64,000 nucleotides of DNA. It comes from Mycoplasma zalophi. GTDB lineage: Bacteria; Bacillota_I; Bacilli_A; Mycoplasmatales; Metamycoplasmataceae. How positions within the stretch are numbered: the stretch's first letter is position 1; the number at the start of each line of letters is the position of its first letter. Shown piece by piece: positions 12,393 to 23,248 of this stretch. The notes beneath the pieces are model-generated. The model saw only the letters and a list, made by a program, of their open reading frames with translations, did no database searches and was not told the origin of the DNA. The translations under genes and the position numbers were made by a program. The DNA is taken from NCBI RefSeq assembly GCF_018914005.1, contig NZ_JAHMHI010000001.1, positions 558,001 through 622,000 of the forward strand. The letters are read 5' to 3'.

Positions 12393-13258
12393 TGTTTAAG
12401 AAAAATAAAATTGAAAATGATAAAAAACAAACAAATGAAACACCAAAAAATACTCAAATTAATGAAAAAACATTAACAAAGCAAGAAATTAAAAAGATTT
12501 ATAAAGCCAATAATAAACCAAGACCCAAAGATGAATATGCTACTGAAAAAAATTCTGAAGGTGTTATTATTGAAGTTAAAAATGTTACAAAAACTTATCT
12601 TTCAGGAAATTTAGCAACTGAAGTTTTAAAAGGTGTTAGTTTTGAAATTAATCGTGGTGAGATTGCTGTTTTATTTGGAAAAAGTGGTTCAGGTAAATCT
12701 ACATTATTAAACTTAATAAGTGGTTTAGATAGAACAACAACAGGACAAATTATTGTAAATGATGTTGCTTTACCTTATTTATCTAATGCAAAGCAAACAT
12801 TATTTAGAAGACAACATATTTCTTTTATATTTCAGAATTATAATTTATTACAAAATTTAAATTCTTATGACAATGTTGAAACAGGTTCATATTTGCAAAA
12901 AAATAAAAACAAGCAAATGAATATTAAAAAATTATTTGACGATTTTGATTTAACAGATTGTATGTATAAATACCCTTCACAAATGTCAGGGGGACAACAA
13001 CAACGTGTATCTATTTTAAGAGCACTTGCAAAAAACTCCGAAATAATTGTGGCCGATGAACCAACAGGAGCTCTTGATGAGAAAACATCAAAATTAGTAC
13101 AAAATATTCTTTTAGATATTAATGCAAAATATAATTCCACAATAGTTATTGTTTCTCATGATCCAGATATTGCAGCGATTGCTGATAAGGTAATTTATTT
13201 AGAATTAGGAAAAATTAAAGAAATTAAAACAAAAAATAAAACAAGAAGAGATAACTAA
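12392..13258 (+). CDS. ABC transporter ATP-binding protein (LolD/MacB type)
   Basis: 288 residues. A charged N-terminal extension of about 57 residues precedes a complete ABC ATPase: Walker A GKSGSGKST (about 96-104), Q-loop FIFQNYNLL, signature MSGGQQQRVS, Walker B IIVADEPTGALD and switch histidine VIVSHD. LDEKTSK after Walker B is typical of the lipoprotein/macrolide exporter family. It starts at the last base of the permease stop codon, so the two are translationally coupled and surely form one transporter. No TGA codons occur. The N-terminal extension is unusual and could contact the membrane partner. Confidence 0.93.
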   Translation: MFKKNKIENDKKQTNETPKNTQINEKTLTKQEIKKIYKANNKPRPKDEYATEKNSEGVIIEVKNVTKTYLSGNLATEVLKGVSFEINRGEIAVLFGKSGSGKSTLLNLISGLDRTTTGQIIVNDVALPYLSNAKQTLFRRQHISFIFQNYNLLQNLNSYDNVETGSYLQKNKNKQMNIKKLFDDFDLTDCMYKYPSQMSGGQQQRVSILRALAKNSEIIVADEPTGALDEKTSKLVQNILLDINAKYNSTIVIVSHDPDIAAIADKVIYLELGKIKEIKTKNKTRRDN

Positions 13259-13293
13259 AAAAATATCAAGCATTTTTTGCTTGATATTTTTTA
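13259..13293. terminator. Bidirectional terminator between ABC ATPase and tpx
   Basis: A 12-bp perfect stem, AAATATCAAGCA (13261-13272) with TGCTTGATATTT (13278-13289), has T's on one side and A's on the other. The stop codon of tpx (13291-13293) lies at its edge, so the hairpin serves both convergent genes. Confidence 0.88.
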
Positions 13294-13773
13294 AAAGAAT
13301 TTTAAAACTTCTTGATAGTTTGGTTCGTTTGAAACTTCATTTACATATTCAACGTGTTCAATAATGTCATTTTCATTTACTACAAAAACTGCTCGAGTTA
13401 ATAGTCCAAGTTCAGCAATTTTTGTTCCTGTTTTTGCAGAAAAATCATTGTATTTAAACTCACTTAATGTTGTAACTTTTGTATTTTCTTTAGCAGCGCA
13501 TCAACGACTAAAAGCAAATGGTGTATCATAACTAATTACAACAACAGGAAAAGGTTTGTCTTGAAAGTCATGCATAAACCTAGTAGTTTCAAGCTCGCAA
13601 ACCCCTGTATCAATGCTAGGAATAGAAAAAATCAATCTTCTTTTTCCTGCAATATCTTCTGAATTAAAATCTGCTAAATTAAGATCAACTGCTTTAAAAT
13701 TTGGGAATTTATCTCCAACTTTTAGTTGTTGACCAATTAAGTTCATTTCATTTCCTTTAAAAGTTATTTTCAT
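13291..13773 (-). CDS. tpx: Thiol peroxidase (Tpx, atypical 2-Cys peroxiredoxin)
   Basis: 160 residues, about the family length. Tpx reduces hydroperoxides in the cytosol using thioredoxin. The peroxidatic cysteine lies in SIPSIDTGVCELETTRF (Cys59). The resolving cysteine is in SRWCAAKE (Cys92), where the Trp is a TGA codon. KVGDKFPNF near the N-terminus is the usual peroxiredoxin entry motif, and the C-terminal RAVFVVNENDII is the expected strand pair. GGAGAAAA precedes the start. It sits downstream of the LicD-like gene but is separated from it by a terminator. Confidence 0.93.
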
Positions 13774-13805
13774 TTTTTCTCCTTTACTTTTAATTATAAT
13801 TTAAA

Positions 13806-13835
13806 ATAAAAAATCCCTAATAAATAAGGATTTTT
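13806..13835 (-). terminator. Terminator after the LicD-like gene
   Basis: A stem AAAATCC/GGATTTT with a T-run on the minus-strand 3' side lies immediately after the stop codon at 13837-13839. Confidence 0.75.
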
Positions 13836-13836
13836 G

Positions 13837-14595
13837 TTATTTATTTTTATCTACTTTAATATAATCAACCGTATTTATATACTGAAAATTATTTTGTGGA
13901 ACTTTAATGTTTTCATATTTTTCAGCTAATTCACCAAATACGTTTGTTAAATATTCCTTATATTCGTCTAAAACATGTACTTTTACGTCTTTTAATGAAT
14001 AATTTGTCGTTCTGTAAGTTATGTTATTAATTCAATTATTTACAATGTTTTTGCTTCTTGCTGATAATACAAAAAATCCTTCATAATCATTATCATATAA
14101 AATATTTACAAGTTGTTTATAAGTGTTCTTTTTAATGCTAAATGCCAATAAATTACTGATTATTTTCTTAAATTTTATAGAGGAAATATTTGTGTCTTTA
14201 AATGTTTTATTTTTATATACTCAATCTTTTATTTTATTGCTTGTATTTAGATATTTTTTTACTTTTGAAACAGTTGTAGGAATAACTAAGTTGATATTTA
14301 AAAATGGTGTTGCTGTGTATGTTAAATTATCTTTATATAAAAACTTAATTTGTTTATCAAAATATTGTGTTGATTTTGTGTTATCCATTACTCTATCTGG
14401 AAATAATTGTTTTAATTTTTCATATGATTCAAAAGTCATCATAACTTCATGATAATCTAAATTTTCAGTGTAATTAAAACCTGTTATTGCAAATAAAAGT
14501 GAATAATTGTCTAAACTGTATCAAATATTATTTTCTTCACAAATTTTGCAGAAACTTTGTAAAATAATTTCTTTATTCATTCTAATTTTATTCAT
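13837..14595 (-). CDS. LicD-like nucleotidyltransferase-fold protein, degenerate
   Basis: 252 residues with three TGA-Trp codons. The N-terminal third follows the LicD pattern: a helix ending CKICEENNIWYSLDNYSLLFAI, then LDYHEVMMTFESYEKLKQLFP. In functional LicD this region reads YWLxxGTLLGAxR...DDDIDxxMxxxDYEK. The C-terminal DVKVHVLDEYKEYLTNVFGE resembles the late LicD motif (V-P-x-Y-x-x-Y-L-x-x-x-Y-G-D). LicD proteins transfer phosphocholine or similar groups to surface glycans. Here the G-S/T-L-L-G loop and the acidic DDDID cluster are largely lost, so activity is doubtful. ATG 14595 is taken as start; ATG 14580 in frame is an alternative. The family call is by eye and moderate. Confidence 0.55.
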
Positions 14596-14687
14596 AACAT
14601 ATATTATACTTTCATAGTTCCGCTTTTAAAATATTTGTTTTAAATATTTATTTGCAGCAATCACTTATAGAAATTCTTTTATTTTGT

Positions 14688-14693
14688 TATAAT
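14688..14693 (+). promoter_or_regulatory. Extended -10 box for the P80/P60-like operon
   Basis: TG-T-TATAAT (TG at 14685-14686) lies 60 bases before the start codon. GAAGGAG at 14741-14747 is the ribosome binding site for ATG 14753. Confidence 0.6.
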
Positions 14694-14752
14694 TTTATTA
14701 TTAAACTTTTTAAATATATTTTAATATATTAAAATACAACGAAGGAGTTGAG

Positions 14753-16933
14753 ATGGCAAGAAACAATAATTTTGTCAAAAAAATCGCTCGTTTTAATTCA
14801 ACTAAAGCGCAGCAAAATAAGAAACCAGTTTCTAAACAAGAAGAAACTTTAGAAGTAAAAAAACGTTGACCTAAATACTTATTAGGATTTTTAATTGCAG
14901 GGATTTTAGTATCAGGGATTACTATTCCACTTGTAGTGGCCGCTAATAGAGCAAAAGAAGATTACCCTGTTTTAGATAAAAATTCAGTAGTATTTAAATT
15001 TAAAAATAAAGATGGTAGCATTTCTCAAATTGAATATTCAGATTTAAAACAAGCTGTAGATTCAGTAAATGAAGGAAAATATGTATATTCAAAAGTTAGT
15101 GATGAAATTGCACTATATTTATATGAACAAGAATACAAAGCTAGCGCATGATATGAAGCAATTTATAACTCTAATAAAGTAGCAAGTAAGAAAAAATATT
15201 TCAAATTGCAATCTGTTAAAGAAATTGAAAATAATAAAGCAAGAATTTTAGATGATTTAGAACAAAGATTACAAACTCAATTTGGATTTGGAAAATGAGA
15301 AACAGAATTTAAAACTGAGTTAGCAAAACCTGAATATGGTTCATCAAAAAACAAAGCAGATGCTGTTAAACATTTAGTTGCTCAAGAAATCAGAAGAAAT
15401 GCTTTTGGTCGTTTCCAAACAGAAATTAACAGTGATTTCACTGTTTCTGAAGTAGAAAATGGTTTAACCGCTGAACATGATGTATATTACATGTTTTATA
15501 ATTCACAAACACAAAAAGAAGAAAGAGTAGATTTATTTAAAAAAGGTGAAGTTATTCGCTTTGGAAACGGTGAAAAAGATTTACACTTTATTCATACATC
15601 AGGAAATAATCAAAACGTTTATATCCCAAAAGATAAATTAAACACTACAGATCCAGGGGAAACTAAAGTTTATGCATTTTTAACAAAATCATTTTTAAAT
15701 GACAAAAAAGATGCAGGAATTTATATAAATGACTGATTAGCAACTCAACCAATTATTTATTCAAAATTAAACTTAAAAATGACCCAAAATCAAACAGCTG
15801 CTGATTTACCATTTTCATTTAGTAAACAAGAACTTATTAAATTATTAACATTTACAGATTTTAATAATGGAACTGATGATTCGCAAATTGATTTACCAAT
15901 TAATAGAATAAACAATTTTAAAGGTATTTCAAACTTTGTTAAAGGTGAAAATTTAACTGATGAAGAAACAAAACAAGCAATTAATGATAGTTTACTTTTA
16001 AATGTATTAGGATCAGCGAATGATAATACATACGGTTCAGAAGGATTTAAATCATTATCGGACATCTATTCAAGTGAAAAACCTGAGTTTTATTTACCTT
16101 ATATTTCAATAATAAATAATGATTCAATTTATACACCTAATGAAAAAAATAATTTCTTTACTGACTTAAAAACAAAAATTATTGAAAAAATATTTAATAA
16201 TGAACAAGTATACAGTAGCATAATAAATAAACAAGCTACTTCATGAAGCGAATCAGAAAAAGAATTAGCGATTAACAATAATAAAAAAATTGCAGATTAC
16301 ATTAATGAAATGACAGATTTTGATAGCAAAATGGGTAATTTATTACGTGACTTATTTGCACAAAGCGACTCAGATTACAAAACTAATTTAGTTTATAAAA
16401 TTAATGAAAATTACGCTATTTTAAATAGTACAGGATTAAATTTACTTACTTTATCTACAGTTAATTCAGAAGAAACTGCAAGAAAATTAATTCTAAGCGA
16501 TTTATCAAGAAAAGCAAATGACGTTTCAACTACTGCTTTAAAACCACCATTTAATATTGATAATATGTTTAAAGACTTACTAACTTCAGATTTTATTACA
16601 AAAAAAGTATTAGAAGATGCTAGTTTTGTAGAATATCTAAAAACTTTAAAATACAAAAATTATTCAACTGATGAAGAACAAAATTTCAGTGATAATGATG
16701 TGGAAGTTGCTAAAAAATACTCAAAAATTCTTTTAGAATTCCAACATTTACAAATTCTAAATGGAAAAAGTACAGAAATAAAAGAATATATAGATTCATT
16801 AATAGATAAAAATTTAAGTGCTGATTATGTATTTAAAAATGGAAAATGAATAGTTAAAAATCATGGCGATAAAGAATTTATTAAATTTATTTATCCAATA
16901 TTTGAAAAACAAATTAATGGAGGTAATAAATAA
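14753..16933 (+). CDS. Membrane-anchored surface protein, P80-like
   Basis: 726 residues, calculated size about 80 kDa. A basic cytoplasmic N-terminus (Lys/Arg/Gln rich, residues 1-40) is followed by one membrane segment (about 41-63, LGFLIAGILVSGITIPLVVA) and a long hydrophilic extracellular part without cysteine. TGA-Trp codons occur throughout. Its stop codon overlaps the ATG of a lipoprotein gene (TAATG), so the two products should be made together. A ~80 kDa single-span protein paired with a ~60 kDa lipoprotein matches the HinT-interacting P80/P60 complex described in Mycoplasma hominis. That identification rests on size and layout, not on an alignment. Function beyond surface exposure is unknown. 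Confidence 0.75.
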
Positions 16934-18585
16934 TGAAAAAATCATTATTATTAAGTTTATTAAGCGTTTCTGTATTAGCTCCATCAACAGCAATCGCCGC
17001 AATTTCTTGTGCACCATCAGATCCTTTAGATTTAAATGAACGTGGAAAACAAGAAACAGTTTTAACTAGTCAACAAACTAAAACACTTATTTTACAAAGT
17101 GTTGCAGATAATTTAATTTCAAATATTTATTCATCAGAAATAACAACAAAAACAGAAGATACTATAAAAACTTTATATGAAAATAAAAACTCACAATTTT
17201 ATAAAGATTTTAAAAAATTCTTTACTGTTTTTGCTAGAAAACAATTAGATGTAAATGGTCAATTTTTTGTAACATTACGTCAAAATTTATTAAATAATAA
17301 TGTTGATGTAACTAATTTCACTCCCGTGGGTTGAGAAATGCCAACTGATGAACAAATGGACTTTTTATTCAATAATTCAACTAAACTTTCACAAAGTATT
17401 CGTTTAGAAATTGAAAAAATGATTGTAGTATACAATTATTTACTGCAAAATAGACAAGAAGTTTTATCTATTACAAGAGATGAAAAAAACAATGATAAAT
17501 CACTTTTAAAAGTAGATATTTCTAAATTTACAGACGAAAACAAAAGAAGATTTAATTCTCTTGATAAAACTTCAAAAGATGTATATCTAATTAAATACCT
17601 TTTAGATAATAAATTAGCAGAATCATGAAGTTTTGAAAGAACTGAAAACGTTCAGCTTCTACAAGGTCATGCGTTAATAAATAATGTAGATACATACAAT
17701 GCATTAATTCAAAACAATAATTTAAAATATAAAGTTATAGATGATCAAACTTTATTAGTAAATGGTTCAGATAACATCGATTTATCTAAATTGCGTGGAT
17801 ATAATGGTGTTCATAAATATACAGGATCATCAACTGGTGATATGAACTACGATAATTACAGTTTAGAAACTAAAGATTACACAGTTGAAGGTTTTGTAAA
17901 TCCTTTTAATAACGGAATTTATTCAGTTAAACAATTGACATTTAATGCAAGTGTTTTAGATAAATTAAAAGCAAAACCCGTAATTTCTCTAAAAGAAGAA
18001 TCAAAACAAAAAACATCATTTGAAGTTGAAGATTTTAATGTTGCTGAATTTACTTACAATGCTGATACTAAAACATTTACAAGAACTATTGATAATACAA
18101 CATTTAACTTTAAATTAACACGTATTGAATCAACTAGTGATGGAAATAACATTAGATTAACAGTAGAACTTTCAGTACCTGAATTAGGAAATAAAGCAAA
18201 ATACGTTTTTAGCACTGAACTAAGAAACAAAAATCAAACAGAAGCAAGACAATTTGATCCATTTGATTTACCTAAATTTGTAGATTTTTATAACCCAAAT
18301 TCAAAACATATTGAAGGTAAATACATTATAAAAATTGCACCAAGAATGGTTAAAAAAGAATCATCAGAAACTCAAAAAGAAACTCAATATGTTTCAACAT
18401 TAGAAAATACACCATGAAGTACCAATGAACAAAAAGATAAAATAGCTTTAAATATTGTATTTTTAGATTATCCAATATTATATAAAGCAGTTGTTAAATA
18501 CTTCAATGAACAAGGCGTTGGAATTGATACCAACGGAATGGAAAAACTAATAGTTGATTTCTTAAAAGCTGAAGATTTAATATAA
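16933..18585 (+). CDS. Surface lipoprotein, P60-like
   Basis: 550 residues. The signal peptide ends in a lipobox-like AAISC, with Cys26 as the lipid-modified residue of the mature lipoprotein. The rest is hydrophilic, with no membrane segment and no recognised catalytic motif. TGA-Trp codons occur at 17334, 17626 and 18415. It overlaps the stop of the preceding 726-residue membrane protein by one base. The pair resembles the P80/P60 membrane complex of M. hominis in order and sizes, but no hinT gene follows: the next feature is a terminator and a convergent operon. Identification as P60 is inference. Confidence 0.75.
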
Positions 18586-18587
18586 AA

Positions 18588-18620
18588 GAAAAAAGCTCTC
18601 TTTCATGAGAGTTTTTTTAT
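18588..18620. terminator. Terminator between convergent operons
   Basis: GCTCTC pairs with GAGAGT (one G-U) with A-run and T-run flanks, between the P60-like stop and the end of the protease-like gene at 18622. Confidence 0.75.
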
Positions 18621-18621
18621 A

Positions 18622-20670
18622 TTAATTTCCTTGCTTTATTTCATGTTCATATTGAAATTCAACTAATCTAAATAGAGATTCCATTTGTTCTATTTTTTCT
18701 TGTTGTTTTTCAAGAGAATCGTTTTCATGAATTGCATATTCTTGTAATTTATTTGTATATTCTCTTTTCTTGCGTTTGTCTTTTATGTGCGGTAAATATT
18801 TTTGAATATCATTATATACTTTATCTCAAGCTTTTTGTTTTATGCTTGCTAAGTATTGGTTATATTTTTTTTCTCCTAATACAGGATCTTTTAAATATGC
18901 TTCAATGATATCATATTCATAATATGCAAAATATGGAATTTCTAAATCTACTTCAATACCATCTTCAGTGTAAGGTAAATCATTTTCATTTGTTATTATT
19001 TCATCCGGAACACCAACTCAAGCATTATTTGAAGACATATCCAAACTGGTTCCATCAGGTAGTACAACAGGTAGAACAGAATACATTCCACCACCACTTG
19101 TATTTCCTATTATTGTTGCAAAATTTCCTAATTTAGCAATATGAGTAAGTAGGTTTGCAGCACTAAATGTGTTTTTACCCACTAAAATATATCAATTATA
19201 ATCTGTGTATCCATCTCTTGCATCATATGCAGCATCATTATTGATATCAACACGATATTTACTGAAGTTAAGTAATTTATTTAAAATATCATAGTAATAA
19301 ATTTTTTGATCTTTATTTGTCATAAAAGCAACAACTTTTTCCATTGCAGCAATTGAACCACCACCATTTAATGATAAGTCTAAAATAATTTTATTGATTG
19401 ATTGTGTTTTTGAGTGCTCTTGAATTCTTTTCATTGCTTCAAACATTAAAAAGTAACTATCATATTTATAAGGCTGGTCACCGTTTATTTCTTCATTTGT
19501 TCCAACAGTAAAAGAATTTAAATAAATGATTGCAATGTCGTTGTGGAAGGATACGATGTTAGCGTCACCATTATTTAAATCATTTTGCATGTTTTTTGCA
19601 CTTCTTATTCTTGATAGAATTCTATATGTTTCTATATAACTTTGTAATCTTGAACTATCAGCAGATGCATAAGGATTTGCACGATAGTTTTTAGGGTGAA
19701 AATATGAGCCTGATTGAATTGAAGTATGCAATTCATTTAAATATTTATAAATAAATTCTTCATATGCATTAGCGTTAACTGTAGCATCAGGTGACATTAA
19801 TTTTTCTTTTAAATTTACTTTTATAAAAAACTCGTCTAAAGAATTTACATTATGTTTTTTTAAAAATGCTTTTTCTAAACCATAAAAATTATCAAATAAA
19901 AATAATAAGAAATTATAGTTATTTAGTCTTTGTTGCTGTGTTTGTTGAGTATTATTGTAAGAATTATTCATAACTTTATTGTATTCAGATGCATCAATAT
20001 CTTTATTAATTATTGAAGTAATTCCTATTAATTTATCACCATTAAAATAAATGTTGTAATAACTTTGACTTAAAAATAATAAGTTAAATACTGATAAAGG
20101 AAGAAAAATATTTTGATTTTTTTCTAACACACTAAAGTTGTATTTTTTTAGATCTAGTTCAGCATACTCATCATTATTTAAACTTTTAACTGAATCTTCT
20201 AAGTATTTTATTTTATTTGAATAATTTTTAGTTGAAGAACTTTTTAAAAACACAAATACATCAGTTGATTCAAATAATATTTTGTGATTTTTATCATCAA
20301 ATATAATTTCCCTTCCAAAGACAGTAAATTTATGTCCTAATTCTGATTGCCCTGAATATCTAAAAACATTTTCTAAAAATAAGCCTTTTAATTTTGTTAT
20401 AAATTCGTTAATATTTACATAAATTTCTTGCGTATTTTTTTCTTTAAAAAGATTTAAATTGTTATTTTCTATATTGAATTCGTTAGAAATATTTTCAAAT
20501 GCATATGATTTTATTAAATCTAAATTATTTGGGCTTGAATTAGTTATTCTAAAAATTGTGGGTATAGAACAAGAAACAGCTGCTGAGATTGCTGTGACTG
20601 AAGAAATTGATAAAGAAGAAATGACTATTAAGTTTTTTATGAATTTTTTATTTGTATTATATTTTCTCAT
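18622..20670 (-). CDS. S41-family peptidase-like lipoprotein
   Basis: 682 residues. The N-terminal signal peptide ends in AAVSC (lipid cysteine 34). After about 340 residues of unrecognised sequence comes an S41 (C-terminal processing/tricorn type) core. It has IAIIYLNSFTVGTNEEI, then INKIILDLSLNGGGSIAAMEK (family motif IDLRxNxGG), then ILVGKNTFSAANLLTHIAKLG with the nucleophilic serine (Ser503) and IIGNTSGGG. Such enzymes cut exposed C-terminal segments of proteins. It is the last gene of the minus-strand operon; its start overlaps the end of the 869-residue LRR lipoprotein by 34 bases. Surface-anchored protease is the likely role; the general base is not identified. Confidence 0.75.
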
Positions 20671-23246
20671 TCATTTCCCTTAGCTTTTTCATAGTTTGTT
20701 TTTTCAAGTAAATAATCACTTCTTGTTTCACCATCAAGTTTTTCATCTTTTTGAACATTTTCAAATGATAAATCATATCCAAATGTACTAATTAATTTTA
20801 TGTAGTTTTGAATCATGTTTTCAGTCATTTTAAATGTATTTCTACTTGCATAGTTATTTTTATATGGGAATCCAGAAATTAAATTATTTTTTTCTTCTAT
20901 TGGCATATTATCATTAATTTCTAAGATTTCTTTTACAATTTTCTGATTTTCTTCAGATAAAGAATTATAGTCTAAAAAGTGATTTTTGTATATATCTTGT
21001 AAATATTGTATGTAGTATTCAGATTGTCGAACAATTAGACGATATTTTGCCATTTTATCTTCTATTTCTTTATTCTTATCTTCTAAATTATCATATTCAT
21101 TTTTTGAATTATTAAAATTATTTTCAGTTTCAATGAATTTTGCTTTTACATTTTGATCTTCAATATTTTCATCATTATTTAGTTTTTCTTGGGTTATAAC
21201 ATATCCAACAATATTTAATAATTCTTTTTGTTTAGCAACATTTTCATTTAGTGTTTTTATTGTTGCTTTTAAGTTATATGCGTATCTATTTATTATTCAT
21301 TCAACATCTTCTGCTAATTTTTCTTCGTTAGTATTTGAAACAAAATCTTTTAATTTTGTTTTTTGATCTTCTGTTAATTTAGTTAAATCTTTTGTAGCTG
21401 CACGTGCAATTTTTTGTAAGAAATCTAAATAAGTATAAAATTGTGTTTTTCTCTCTTCAATTTTTTTATTATTTGCTTCTTTTTGATTTTCTAATTCACT
21501 ATCATCACTAATTTCAATATCTGATCCTAAAACTTTCATTAATTTATTTTTATCTTCTTCGCTATGAACATAGATTTTTTGAAGTTTTGGGAAAATATTT
21601 TTTGAAATTAAAATTCCACTTGTAGCACTTTGATTAGTTGTTACTAAGTCAAAGTTTGTATCAGCTGCAAAAGTTAATTCTGTTAATTCTTGTAATGATG
21701 TAATAAAAGTTTTTATTTTTGAGCCTAATGTTAAAGTTGCTACTTTAGTATTTCTAAATCCTGTAAATACCTCTAATGTTTCAGGTAAAGATAATTCTGC
21801 TATTTTAGTATTATTAAATCCTTTTAATTCAACTAATTTGTCATTTAAATTTAATGTTGTTAAATTAGATGCATTATCAAAAGCAAAATTTATTTCTGTT
21901 ACATTAGCGGGTATAGTTACTTGTGTCACTTGAGTATTTTCAAAACCACTTAATGTTTCTAATGTGTTAGGAAAAGTAATGTTTTGTAAATTTGTATTGT
22001 CAAAAGCATGAGCACCTATCGATACTAATTTATCATTAAATTGCACATTTTCAAGGTTTTCAAAATTACTAAATGAATTTGCTTGAATATAAAGAACTTT
22101 TGAAGGTATTTGTACTTGGTGAGTTTCTTGATTGTATAAATTATTTGCAATTTCAGGGGTTATAGAAATTGCTGTTGCACTTTCTATAATTTCATTTACT
22201 TTACGTTTTAAGTTTCGCTCTTTTTCTTTATATTGATTACTTGTATCTTCTCTTGCTTCTTTGAAAGATTTTTTAATTTTTTCTTGAATTTCTAAGAAAG
22301 CAGGATCATTTCCAAATTGTTGTTCAAGATTACTTAAAATCTTAAATTCTTTTAACAAGTAAGTTTCAAACAATTCTTGATCAGTTAATGATTCTAATCT
22401 TTTAGCTTTGTGTTCTGTTTCTTTAAGTTCAGAAATCATATTTTTTATTTTTCTATAAAATTGGCTATCTATTTTGTTAATGTTTTCAGCTTCCTGAATT
22501 TTTTCAGTCATTAATTCTTTTGCATCATCTTTTTCAAAAGTTTCTTTTAATTCTTTAGCTTCATTAAGTGTAGAATTGAATTTATCTTCAAGAATTTGTT
22601 GTTTTTGAGCAACTGATAAATTGAAATAATCATCAGCTTCTTTAATTTTTAGGTTTAATTGATTAACGGCTGCTTTAATTGTTTCAGTTGTAGCTTCTGA
22701 ATCATGAAAACTTGCTTCAGCATCTGATATAGCCTGCGCAATTAAATTAAATGCAACATCATCAACGTCATTTGAGTAAGGGCCTTTTTTTCTTTGTGCT
22801 GCAAATATTGTTTGTTCTAAAATATTTAAGTTAATTTGCTTTTCTAATTTAGGTTTTATTGTTTGTCATTGAGCGCTTTCTTCACCTAATTTAGCTTTAA
22901 TTTTTTCAAATTTTTGTTGGTCATTATTAGTTTTTGATTCAATGTCAGCTTTTTTAATTGCATCATCTAATAATTGCATTATTTCTTTTTGCTTTGCGGT
23001 ATCATCACGAAAAGTTTTTGCTTGTTCAATAGCGCTTTCTATTATTTGTAAAGATAAAAAGTCAAGTACATTTGTATAAAGTCCTTTTAATTCTTCTAAT
23101 TGATTAATTTTTTCATTTAAAGCGTTATTTTCTTGATCATTATTTTCTGGATCTTGTTTTTCACAAGAAGCAGCAATTGCAGGGATAGCAGAAATTGGTA
23201 ATAATCCTAGTGATGTAATTGTTAATATTTTTTTAGATTTTTTCAT
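20637..23246 (-). CDS. Leucine-rich-repeat (BspA-like) lipoprotein 2
   Basis: 869 residues. MKKSKK and a hydrophobic stretch end in AIAASC (lipid cysteine 28). Long charged helices (about 35-380) are followed by a BspA/LRR_5-type leucine-rich-repeat region (about 385-590) with units such as FENLENVQFNDKLVSIGAHAF and LETLSGFENT. Then another helical, lysine/glutamate-rich part follows to the C-terminus. TGA-Trp codons occur at 22866, 21297 and 20667; I checked the two connecting stretches codon by codon and found no TAA/TAG. It begins two bases after the upstream LRR gene, with AAGGA inside that gene's end, so it is in the same operon. The ligand is unknown; LRRs usually bind proteins. Confidence 0.85.
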
Positions 23247-23248
23247 AT

